Below, piece by piece: positions 43,942-51,657 of a stretch of 64,000 bases of DNA. A program made the position numbers and the translations under genes. The notes beneath the pieces are model-generated. The model had not been told where the DNA came from. It saw nothing but the letters and a program-made list of their open reading frames with translations, and ran no database searches. This DNA is from JAEYOM01 sp036260935 (GTDB lineage Bacteria > Bacillota > Clostridia > Acetivibrionales > DTU013). The number at the start of each line of letters is the position of its first letter. Within the stretch, counting starts at the first letter, position 1. The DNA lies in the NCBI GenBank assembly GCA_036260935.1, contig DATALQ010000049.1:38881-102880 (forward strand), given 5' to 3'.

Positions 43942-45627
43942 ATGGACCTGTCTTACAATGGACCGGATGAAATCGGATTCAGATATGAGAGTGATGCATC
44001 CTCAAGCTTTCTCGTGGCATCGGCTTTAGCCGGAGCTTCCGAATATCAATGCAGCATGCTTGGCCGTAACTATGTCAGGTGTATTATCCCGCCTGAACGC
44101 ATTATAAAGGATGGTACGGCATGCTTCTATTACAATATTACATCCAGGGTACCACTTTCGATTTATCTGAAAAGAAAAAAGCTTAACAGACAGGAATTTC
44201 TGAAATTCGTTTTTGACGTAGCCTCTTCGGTTAACGATTCATATGGTTATCTTCTTAATGCTTCTAATTTTGTTTTTTGCCAGGAGTACGTATACATCGA
44301 TCCGGACACACTTGAGCCTTCCCTTATCTATATCCCTGCGCAAAAGGGAAGCGAGGATTGTGAAGGGCTGAAAAGCTTTATCTCGGAAATGTTGCTGCAA
44401 CATATACATGCGGAAGGGTTTGAAAGTGAAAACATAGTACATAGAATACTTTCAGCCGTTAAAAGCGAACATTTCAATATTAAAGGCTTTACAGCGCTGA
44501 TAAGCGAACTGCTGTATGGAGGTAATCTTGGAAAAGGCAATAAGCCCGATGTAGATATACTTTCCGGAGGTCACTCGCCAGCTGGTTTTTCCGGCGAAGC
44601 AGAAACGTTTTCGAGCGGCTACAGGGGAAAGACTTTGGGTGGTTGCGATGATAAGACTTCGGGCGGTTACAAGGGAAAAAGGATTACGGAGCAGCAGGCC
44701 GGAGACAATGATGCTGCCGCAAGACGTTCGTTTCCGCTGTTCGCCATGTTTGCGGTAATGCTGCAGTTTGTCATGGCATTCATGATATACCTTTGCAGGG
44801 GGCTTATCGACATGGCCGGGTCTAATCATACGGCCAACTACGCAGCGGTGTTTATGATCGCACTTGCCATCGATGTACTTGTTTTAAAAAAGATATTGAC
44901 CGACAGAAGGGTAAAAATGAATGCTAAACCGGAGGACTGTCAGGAAGATGTAAGAAGACGGGATACAGGAAAGCGGAACACGGCCCGATCCGAAGCAGCT
45001 CCGGCGGCAGTAGTCAGGGCGGCACCGGCTGTAGTAGTCAGGGCGGCACCGGATAGATCGGCAGCGTCCAGGCAGGAACCGGGCAGATCGGCAGCGTCCG
45101 GGCAAGAACCGGGCAGGCCCGAAACCCTCAGGCAGGAATCAGCCATGTCCGGTTTCCTCATGGTTGAAGCAAGCAGGACAGAAGCAACCCTGGCGGCAGT
45201 AGTCAGCCAGGAATCAGGCATATCCGAATTTCCCAAACCGGACGTAGGTAAACCAGATTTTGTCAAGGCAGCCGCTTCACGGTCCACAAATAAGACGGTA
45301 CTACTGGGCAGGCATGCAAAAGGTGTTCGGATGCTTAAAAGTACCGGTAAAAATACAGGAGAAGGCGACATCATCCTGGACAAGGACGACTTTGTCATCG
45401 GACGGCTTGAGGGTCATGCCGACCATGTTTTATTCAACAATGCCATCGGCAAACTCCATGCACAGCTGATAAAAAGAAATGGGATAAGCTATGTAAAGGA
45501 TCTGAACTCCATGAATGGTACCTTTATCAATAATAACAGGCTTGAGAGCAACAAGGAGTATGAACTTAAGGAGAATGACAGACTTCTGCTGGCTAACAGT
45601 GAGTACATTTTTACTTTCGGCGACTGA
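43942..45627 (+). CDS. DUF6382/FHA-domain membrane protein of the tad operon
   Basis: A 561-residue protein. Residues about 1-185 match the DUF6382 domain seen next to Firmicutes tad genes (FRYESDASSSF start, FVFCQEYVYIDPDTL). Two helices span about 255-315. A low-complexity Arg/Ala/Glu linker with 10-residue repeats (RSAASRQEPG) covers about 345-440. A C-terminal FHA domain (about 470-561: VIGRLEGHAD, GKLHAQL, NSMNGTFIN) should bind phosphothreonine. ATG 43942 follows AGGAG. It probably reads Ser/Thr-kinase signals and controls pilus assembly; the kinase is not in the window. Confidence 0.88.
   Translation: MDLSYNGPDEIGFRYESDASSSFLVASALAGASEYQCSMLGRNYVRCIIPPERIIKDGTACFYYNITSRVPLSIYLKRKKLNRQEFLKFVFDVASSVNDSYGYLLNASNFVFCQEYVYIDPDTLEPSLIYIPAQKGSEDCEGLKSFISEMLLQHIHAEGFESENIVHRILSAVKSEHFNIKGFTALISELLYGGNLGKGNKPDVDILSGGHSPAGFSGEAETFSSGYRGKTLGGCDDKTSGGYKGKRITEQQAGDNDAAARRSFPLFAMFAVMLQFVMAFMIYLCRGLIDMAGSNHTANYAAVFMIALAIDVLVLKKILTDRRVKMNAKPEDCQEDVRRRDTGKRNTARSEAAPAAVVRAAPAVVVRAAPDRSAASRQEPGRSAASGQEPGRPETLRQESAMSGFLMVEASRTEATLAAVVSQESGISEFPKPDVGKPDFVKAAASRSTNKTVLLGRHAKGVRMLKSTGKNTGEGDIILDKDDFVIGRLEGHADHVLFNNAIGKLHAQLIKRNGISYVKDLNSMNGTFINNNRLESNKEYELKENDRLLLANSEYIFTFGD
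45055..45114 (+). repeat. Two 30-base tandem repeats in the FHA-gene linker
   Basis: AGATCGGCAGCGTCC.. starts at 45055 and again at 45085, with two mismatches per 30 bases; an adjacent 24-base repeat (GTAGTCAGGGCGGCACCGG) occurs at about 45009 and 45033. They encode the 10-residue repeats of the linker. Confidence 0.85.
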
Positions 45628-45790
45628 TTATTTTTGTAAATAATCATTATAGTACGGATACACTTCATGTGATAAAATATATTTGCAGTAACAGGTCATC
45701 AAAGGCGATGGTTCAGACAGTATATCTTTTATGCTTTCGTTCTGCCGTTCATGGGTGCTCTGAATATGCAAAAAGATATGGGGTGTAATA

Positions 45791-46774
45791 ATGGCAGTGC
45801 TGAAAAGTGCAAAAATATTCGCCGGCAGTTCGGGTAAGGAATTCGCACAAGATATGTGCAGTTTCCTGGGGGATAAGTTGGCGGAATCTGAAGTCATAAC
45901 TTTTTCCGAAGGCAATACCTATGTAAAAGCTTGTGAAACTGTCAGGGGAATGGATGTATATCTTGTACAGCCTATCGGCATGAAACCCAACGATGAGTTT
46001 GTTGAAATTTTGTTCTGGGCGGACGCATTCAAAAGAGCGAGCGCCTCTTCCGTAACGGCTATAATGCCGTATTTTAGCTATGCCAAGGCTGATAAGAAGG
46101 ACGAACCCCGGGTTTCCATCAGGGCAAGGGTTTGTGCGGAATGCTTGGAGCTGGCGGGTGTGGACAGGGTTGTTACGATGGACCTGCACAGCCCGCAGGT
46201 ACAGGGCTTTTTCAAGAAACCCGTGGATCACCTGCATGCCCTGCCCGTGATGTGCGAATATATTAAGAAGATGAATCTGGACGACCTTATAGTAGTTTCG
46301 CCTGATGCCGGCTTTGCCAAAAATGCAAGGAAATACGCGGATTATCTGAATACTTCAATAGCGATAGGGGATAAGACCCGGTCCAGCCATGACGAGAAAG
46401 CTGAGATTCTCGAACTTATCGGCGACGTAAAAAACAAGACGGCGCTGATAGTAGACGATTTCAGCCTCAGCGGAGGAACGCTTGCCGAGCTTTCCTACCT
46501 TTTGAAAGACCGCGGCGCTAAAAAAATAATCGCCTGCCTGTCCCACATAATGCTCAGTGATCAAGGCGTGGAAAAGATCGATAAAAGCCCGATCGACATG
46601 CTGATCGGAACTGATTCGGTCGGCAATAAGAATATTCTGAAATCCGACAAGATAAAACTTGTTTCGGTTGCGCCTCTTTTTGCCCAGGCACTGATTCGCA
46701 TCCACAACCGGGAATCGGTAAGCCCGTTGTTTACTAGTGTTTCTGAGAATATCCTCAAACAGTCATATAAGTAA
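45791..46774 (+). CDS. Divergent ribose-phosphate pyrophosphokinase
   Basis: A 327-residue PRPP-synthetase fold. The N-terminal half has PYFSYAKADKK (usually PYFGYARQDRK), the middle VTMDLHSPQVQGFF, SPDAGFAKNARKYA, and the PRPP loop ALIVDDFSLSGGTL (usually VDDMIDTGGT). Catalytic-loop K-T-R and metal residues are kept. The differences place it with the divergent, phosphate-independent-looking paralogs rather than the housekeeping Prs. It would make PRPP for nucleotide or salvage pathways. GGGGTG precedes the ATG. It is monocistronic or pairs loosely with the DUF975 gene 90 bases later. Confidence 0.85.
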   Translation: MAVLKSAKIFAGSSGKEFAQDMCSFLGDKLAESEVITFSEGNTYVKACETVRGMDVYLVQPIGMKPNDEFVEILFWADAFKRASASSVTAIMPYFSYAKADKKDEPRVSIRARVCAECLELAGVDRVVTMDLHSPQVQGFFKKPVDHLHALPVMCEYIKKMNLDDLIVVSPDAGFAKNARKYADYLNTSIAIGDKTRSSHDEKAEILELIGDVKNKTALIVDDFSLSGGTLAELSYLLKDRGAKKIIACLSHIMLSDQGVEKIDKSPIDMLIGTDSVGNKNILKSDKIKLVSVAPLFAQALIRIHNRESVSPLFTSVSENILKQSYK

Positions 46775-46863
46775 ACGCAGACAAAATAGAATATTTAGCA
46801 GTATAGTAGTTTATTGGATCGCACTTTTGCAATTACAGGTGTGATCTGGAGAGTGAGGATGAT

Positions 46864-47619
46864 ATGTGGACAAGGGCGGAGTTGAAGGAAAGGGCTAAAG
46901 CTGTTTTACACACCAACTATTGGAAGGCTTTTCTGATAAGCCTGGTCATCGTATTGGCGACTGGCAGCGGTAGTGGCAGCTCATGGCGGGAAAGTAACTC
47001 GTCATTATCTCAACATTCGTACACACAGCTCGATTCGGGGTTGATTGCTCTAATCTTTTTAATTCTGGCAGCAGTTGCCTTTGTGATAGTGATTGCGCTG
47101 GCTCTTCGAATACTTGTGTTTTATTCTCTTGAAGTAGGCGGCAGAAGATATTTCGTGCAGTCGGCCCAATATTTCGACAACAGGGGCTGTTTCAGGTTCG
47201 GATTTGACGGAAGGAATTATACGGGCATTATATCAACGATGTTCCTGAAGGGCATTTTCAATTTCCTTTGGTCTCTGTTGTTCATAATACCGGGCATCAT
47301 AAAGTACTATTCCTATAGGATGGTTCCGTACATTCTTGCGGATAACCCGAATATAGGGGCGCTAAGGGCAATAAATCTCAGCAGGAACATGATGAGGGGC
47401 AACAAGTGGAGGATGTTCGTACTTGACCTTTCATTTCTGGGCTGGTACTTCATCGGCGCACTTTGCCTGGGGATAGGTGTTTTGTTCGTCAATCCTTACG
47501 CATTTGCAACGGAGGCCGAGCTGTATCTGGTCCTGAGGGGTAATGCGATAGAAGGCGGAATGTGCAGCCTCGATGAATTGAATCTTTACGATCCTGTGCA
47601 GACAGGGTATAATGGTTGA
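46864..47619 (+). CDS. DUF975-family membrane protein
   Basis: A 251-residue integral membrane protein with the DUF975 start (RAELKERAKAVLHTNYWKAF) and about five helices (about 22-35, 55-85, 125-155, 175-205, 200-215); the motif YYSYRMVPYILADNPNIGALRAI is the family hallmark. A Gly/Ser-rich loop after the first helix is unusual in composition. Function unknown; family members are scattered in Firmicutes with no fixed partner. GAGAGTGAGGATGAT precedes the ATG. Confidence 0.85.
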   Translation: MWTRAELKERAKAVLHTNYWKAFLISLVIVLATGSGSGSSWRESNSSLSQHSYTQLDSGLIALIFLILAAVAFVIVIALALRILVFYSLEVGGRRYFVQSAQYFDNRGCFRFGFDGRNYTGIISTMFLKGIFNFLWSLLFIIPGIIKYYSYRMVPYILADNPNIGALRAINLSRNMMRGNKWRMFVLDLSFLGWYFIGALCLGIGVLFVNPYAFATEAELYLVLRGNAIEGGMCSLDELNLYDPVQTGYNG

Positions 47620-47723
47620 TACAAATGGAATGATAAGGAAGCAGGTACTTTTCATAAAGCGGTTTGCCGATGTGGATAACACGCGAGTAGCAGTTGTCAC
47701 TGAAGCGGAAGGGAAGGTTCCGG

Positions 47724-48545
47724 GTGCTCTGGCTTGATAAATACGAGAGAAAACTGGGCAAATACGGCATCAAAAATCTGATGTTGTATATAACAACGCT
47801 GAACGGCATCGTATATCTTCTGATGTTGTTGGATAATCTTTCGGGTAACAGCTTGCAGTTTGCCTTCAGGATTGCTCTGATTCCGCAGCTCGTAATGCAG
47901 GGCGAGGTATGGAGACTGCTGACATTTTTGTTTGTGCCTCCGGCGGCTTCTCCTATATTCATAATCTTCACGCTGTATTTTTATTACATGATCGGCGCGT
48001 CTCTCGAACACGAGTGGGGAGCCTTCAGATTCAATGTGTATTACCTTATCGGGGTTGTTGGAACTATCGCATCTGCATTCCTTGGAGGCGCCGCTTCCTC
48101 GATGTATCTGAACCTGTCGCTGATTTTTGCATTCTCGTATGTTTTCCCGAATTACGAGATAATGCTGTTTTTTCTGGTGCCGGTCAAGATGAAGTACCTT
48201 TCGATATTTTATGCGGCATTCCTGGTTTTCAGCTTCGCATTCAATCCATTGTCAGGCCTTATAACCATACTGGGCTCCGCACTGAACTTTATTCTGTTCT
48301 TCGGCGTAGACATCTTTTTCAGGGTCACGCGGGGCAGGAAAACATATTACAGCAAAAAGGAGTTTCAGAAGAAGATACCCAAGATCTACGTGATGCATCG
48401 CTGTACAGTCTGCGGCAAGACGAATGTAGAGGATAGAAATATGGAATTCAGGTATTGCATGGACTGCGACGGTGACCGCGAATACTGTATGGATCATCTT
48501 TACAATCACGAGCATATAAAGGACGGGGAGCAGCACAAGAGCTGA
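47724..48545 (+). CDS. Rhomboid-fold membrane protein with C-terminal zinc ribbon, probably inactive
   Basis: A 273-residue protein with six helices in rhomboid order (helix 1 at about 15-35; LTFLFVPPAASPIFIIFTLYFYYMIGASLEHEWGAF-type loop at about 70-100). The catalytic serine motif GxSG is replaced by GGAASSMYLN, and the His of the last helix is absent (ILGSALNFILFF), so a protease is unlikely. A C-terminal tail holds HRCTVCGKTN and FRYCMDCDGD plus His/Cys clusters, a zinc-ribbon-like unit. GTG 47724 is preferred (GGAAGG 6 bases upstream) over TTG 47694. Confidence 0.78.
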   Translation: MLWLDKYERKLGKYGIKNLMLYITTLNGIVYLLMLLDNLSGNSLQFAFRIALIPQLVMQGEVWRLLTFLFVPPAASPIFIIFTLYFYYMIGASLEHEWGAFRFNVYYLIGVVGTIASAFLGGAASSMYLNLSLIFAFSYVFPNYEIMLFFLVPVKMKYLSIFYAAFLVFSFAFNPLSGLITILGSALNFILFFGVDIFFRVTRGRKTYYSKKEFQKKIPKIYVMHRCTVCGKTNVEDRNMEFRYCMDCDGDREYCMDHLYNHEHIKDGEQHKS

Positions 48546-48548
48546 GGG

Positions 48549-48777
48549 TAAGGCGGGATAAGCAAATGAGAGCAGCAGACTCCGTCACAAACAGGCTGTA
48601 GAAAACATGGCTCGTCGTAACGTGGGCGCAGATCATTCGCCATCCATGGCTCATGATGCAGCGCCTGCGGCCTCCATGCCGCAGGTGCAGGTTCCTGATA
48701 CCGCATTCCGACATCGCCATGTTTCACAGCCTGTAATGTTTCTTCATATGCTGCATCCATTTGCTTATCCTGCCTTC
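48549..48777. repeat. Diverged inverted duplication between convergent operons
   Basis: The left arm (48549-48610) and the reverse complement of the right arm (48717-48777) share five blocks in the same order: AGGC-GGATAAGCAAATG, GCAGCA, ACAGGCTGT, AAACATGGC and a GTCG..GG word. A GC-rich hairpin (CCTGCGGC-ctccat-GCCGCAGG) lies in the middle. On the minus strand an open frame of 84 codons (48506-48760) begins MDAAYEETLQAVKHGD but has a poor ribosome site and runs into the rhomboid gene. No other gene is seen in 48546-48847. Confidence 0.55.
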
Positions 48778-48787
48778 GTATAAAACA

Positions 48788-48810
48788 AAACGCCCCAAAA
48801 TGAGGCGTTT
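48788..48810 (-). terminator. Intrinsic terminator of the ATP synthase operon
   Basis: On the minus strand AAACGCCTC-atttt-GGGGCGTTT forms a strong stem followed by TGTTTTATA, 38 bases after the atpC stop. Confidence 0.85.
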
Positions 48811-48847
48811 CTGTTTTGTCCGATTATTTGTTCTATGATATTACATC

Positions 48848-49252
48848 CTATTCCATCTTTGCGACCTTCATCCTGGTGCGGGCCCTTGTCAGCGCGTACT
48901 CCGTCCTGCCCTTTTCGATGGGGCTCAACGGTCCGCTCAGACGTTTCAGCGCTCTTTCCTCGGCTTCTTTGGCCCTTTCGGCATCTATCTCGTTGGGCCA
49001 TTCGGCGAAGTCCGTTATGATTATCGTCTTATCCTGCTTTATCTCCATGAAGCCTTCGGCTATATACGCATTCAGCTGATCACCGTCTTTTTTGATCTTC
49101 ATCGGGCAGGCAGCAATAGCAACAACCATAGGAGTGTGGCCGCCCAATATACCTATCTCTCCATCAGGAGTCCTGACGGTAAGCGCTTCGACCTCTCCTG
49201 TAAAAAAGGTCCTGTCCGATGCTATGACCTCAAGGTAAAATGTCCGTGACAT
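48848..49252 (-). CDS. atpC: ATP synthase epsilon subunit
   Basis: A 134-residue F1 epsilon subunit. An N-terminal beta-sandwich (residues 1-85, with GEIGILGGHTPMV as the family motif) is followed by two C-terminal helices (88-134). The C-terminal helices can extend into the catalytic head to inhibit ATP hydrolysis. It is the last gene of the operon, 10 bases after atpD. Confidence 0.97.
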   Translation of the reverse strand: MSRTFYLEVIASDRTFFTGEVEALTVRTPDGEIGILGGHTPMVVAIAACPMKIKKDGDQLNAYIAEGFMEIKQDKTIIITDFAEWPNEIDAERAKEAEERALKRLSGPLSPIEKGRTEYALTRARTRMKVAKME

Positions 49253-49262
49253 GTTTTACCTC

Positions 49263-50663
49263 CTATTCCCTTGCGGCTTTTTCAGCAGCCTCGTAAACTT
49301 CGTCGATGCTGCCCTTCATGAAGAAGGCGGATTCCGGAATATCGTCCATCTTTCCGTCGATGATCTCCTTGAAACCTCGTACCGTTTCCTTTATCGGCAT
49401 ATATTTGCCTTCATAGCCTGTGAAATTGGTTGCGACGAACATCGGCTGCGACAGGTATCTCTTTATCTTTCTTGCCCTGTAAACGAGGTTCTTATCATCC
49501 TCCGCAAGCTCGTCCATACCCAGGATTGCTATGATATCCTGCAGTTCCTTGTATCTCTGGAGTATCTCCTGCACGCGGCGCGCTACGGAGTAGTGCTCTT
49601 CACCGACGATCCTGGGATCCAATATCCTTGACGAGGAATCGAGCGGGTCGACGGCCGGGTATATACCTTCCTCGACTATAGCCCTGGACAAAACCGTTGT
49701 GGCGTCAAGGTGGGCGAAAGTGGTCGCCGGAGCCGGGTCGGTCAGGTCGTCTGCAGGTACGTAGACAGCCTGCACGGACGTAATTGAACCCTTTTTGGTG
49801 GAAGTGATCCTTTCCTCGAGAACGCCGAGGTCCGTTGCAAGAGTAGGCTGGTAACCGACCGCGGAGGGCACCCTGCCCAGGAGGGCGGAAACTTCGGAGC
49901 CTGCCTGTATGAAACGGAATATGTTATCTATGAACAGAAGGACGTCCTGCGAAAGCTCGTCCCTGAAGTATTCTGCTATTGTCAGACCCGTCAGGCCGAC
50001 TCTCATCCTCGATCCCGGCGGTTCGTTCATCTGGCCGAACACCAGCGCCGTTTTATCGAGGACTCCGGTGTCGCGCATTTCATGCCACAGGTCATTGCCT
50101 TCCCTGGTGCGTTCGCCGACACCCGTGAATACCGAATAACCACCGTGCTCAGTCGCTATATTATGTATGAGCTCCTGTATGAGGACGGTTTTTCCAACGC
50201 CGGCACCGCCGAACAAGCCTATTTTTCCGCCCTTTGCATAAGGGGCGAGCAGGTCGATGACCTTTATTCCGGTTTCGAACATTTCCGTAGCGGGCTTGAG
50301 GTCTTCAAAACCGGGCGCAGGTCTGTGTATAGGCCAGCGTTCCTTTGTGCCCACATCGCCCATTTTGTCGACCGGAGCTCCCAAGACATTCAGAACCCTT
50401 CCCAGGGTCTCCTTGCCTACGGGTACCTTGATCGAACTGCCCGTATCGACGGCGCGCAGGTCTCTTGAGATACCTTCGGTCGGCGACATCGAAACACACC
50501 GTACGGTTTGATTCCCAAGGTGCTGCATAACCTCTGCGACGACCTTCGTCCCGTTGTTGTCGATCTCTATAGCGTTATAGATCTTTGGCAGTTCTCCGGT
50601 ATCAAACCTCACGTCTATTACAGGACCTATTACCTGTACTACGTATCCTGTATTTTCAACCAT
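49263..50663 (-). CDS. atpD: ATP synthase beta subunit
   Basis: A 466-residue catalytic subunit. Walker A is GGAGVGKTVLI, the catalytic Glu lies in GVGERTREGND, and the ALSGRYxx equivalent and DELSQDVLLFIDNIFRF are present. ATG 50663 with AGGAG upstream is preferred over GTG 50672, which would overlap the site. It is fully conserved and forms the alpha3beta3 head with AtpA. Confidence 0.98.
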   Translation of the reverse strand: MVENTGYVVQVIGPVIDVRFDTGELPKIYNAIEIDNNGTKVVAEVMQHLGNQTVRCVSMSPTEGISRDLRAVDTGSSIKVPVGKETLGRVLNVLGAPVDKMGDVGTKERWPIHRPAPGFEDLKPATEMFETGIKVIDLLAPYAKGGKIGLFGGAGVGKTVLIQELIHNIATEHGGYSVFTGVGERTREGNDLWHEMRDTGVLDKTALVFGQMNEPPGSRMRVGLTGLTIAEYFRDELSQDVLLFIDNIFRFIQAGSEVSALLGRVPSAVGYQPTLATDLGVLEERITSTKKGSITSVQAVYVPADDLTDPAPATTFAHLDATTVLSRAIVEEGIYPAVDPLDSSSRILDPRIVGEEHYSVARRVQEILQRYKELQDIIAILGMDELAEDDKNLVYRARKIKRYLSQPMFVATNFTGYEGKYMPIKETVRGFKEIIDGKMDDIPESAFFMKGSIDEVYEAAEKAARE

Positions 50664-50705
50664 ATCCTTCACTCCTCTGCTGATTTGAGCTTTCTAAAAC
50701 AAATG

Positions 50706-51638
50706 TTATTGCAATACGGCGGTACCGCCCACGATTTCCGAAATCTCCTGTGTTATGGCCGACTGCCTCGCCCTGTTGTAATTAAGCTTCAACTCGTTAA
50801 GTATTTCATCGGCGTTCGAGGTTGCGTTATCCATTGCGGCCATCCTCGCGTTCTGCTCGCTTGTGAACGCCTCGACCAGCGCTCCGTAAATAACGCCTTT
50901 GAGGTATTTCGGGATCAGTACCTCTATCATTGCCGCGGGGGACGGTTCATACAGTATCATATCGTCAAACCGGGTTTCCTCCGTCAGGCCGATATCCTCC
51001 TTGAGCGCCTCCATGTTTACGGGTAGCAGCTTGATTTGTCTTGTGACCATCCTCATTGCATTTACGAGCTCCGTATAGACGATATATACCTCGTCGAGCT
51101 CCTGGTATACATATTTTCCGAGTATTATCTCCGCAATATCCCTGGCCCTGTATACTGTGGGGTTCTGAACGGGATAATCGAAATCCGGGTCTACGTCGTA
51201 ATGTTTCTTTACGAAATAATTCCTGCCAACCACGCCTGCAACGAAGAGCTGGGGATTGCCAGCCTCCTCTATCAGCATTTCCGCGGCCTTGATGATGTTA
51301 TGGTTGTAGCCTCCCGCCAGTCCCTTGTCACCTGTGATAACAATGATGCCTACCTTTTTGCCGCTGTCTGCCTTTTTACCGTCTTTATCCTCTTGCGCGG
51401 CTGAATTATCCTCGTACTGGTCGGGCTGCTTTTCGAAAAATCTGCTTTCAACGCTTTCACTGTGGAGCAGTATGTCGGCTATCGTGCTTTTTACCTTGGT
51501 GAAGTAGGGCAGGGCATGTTCAAGCTGCTGCCTCGCCTTTTTGAGCTTTGACGCGGAGATCAGCTTCATGGCCTTGGTAATCTGCTCGGTGTCCTGGATG
51601 CTCTTTATTCTGATTTTTATTTCGCGCATGTTAGACAT
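50706..51638 (-). CDS. atpG: ATP synthase gamma subunit
   Basis: A 310-residue central rotor shaft. The N-terminal coiled coil (MREIKIRIKSIQDTEQITKAMKLISASKLKK) and the C-terminal half (ATSNADEILNELKLNYNRARQSAITQEI) are typical. It is 15-25 residues longer than usual because of a charged insertion at about residues 72-92 (QYEDNSAAQEDKDGKKADSG) before the Rossmann-like domain, possibly a surface loop. Confidence 0.96.
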   Translation of the reverse strand: MSNMREIKIRIKSIQDTEQITKAMKLISASKLKKARQQLEHALPYFTKVKSTIADILLHSESVESRFFEKQPDQYEDNSAAQEDKDGKKADSGKKVGIIVITGDKGLAGGYNHNIIKAAEMLIEEAGNPQLFVAGVVGRNYFVKKHYDVDPDFDYPVQNPTVYRARDIAEIILGKYVYQELDEVYIVYTELVNAMRMVTRQIKLLPVNMEALKEDIGLTEETRFDDMILYEPSPAAMIEVLIPKYLKGVIYGALVEAFTSEQNARMAAMDNATSNADEILNELKLNYNRARQSAITQEISEIVGGTAVLQ

Positions 51639-51657
51639 AAACGATCACACCGCCCTG

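Noticed and set aside
47612..47737. A 41-codon frame overlapping the DUF975 stop
   Set aside because: It overlaps the following rhomboid-like gene start, lacks a convincing ribosome site, and shows no motif.
48506..48760. An 84-codon minus-strand frame after atpC
   Set aside because: The start is within an inverted repeat and the 3' end is antisense to the rhomboid-like gene. It is kept only as part of the inverted-duplication finding.
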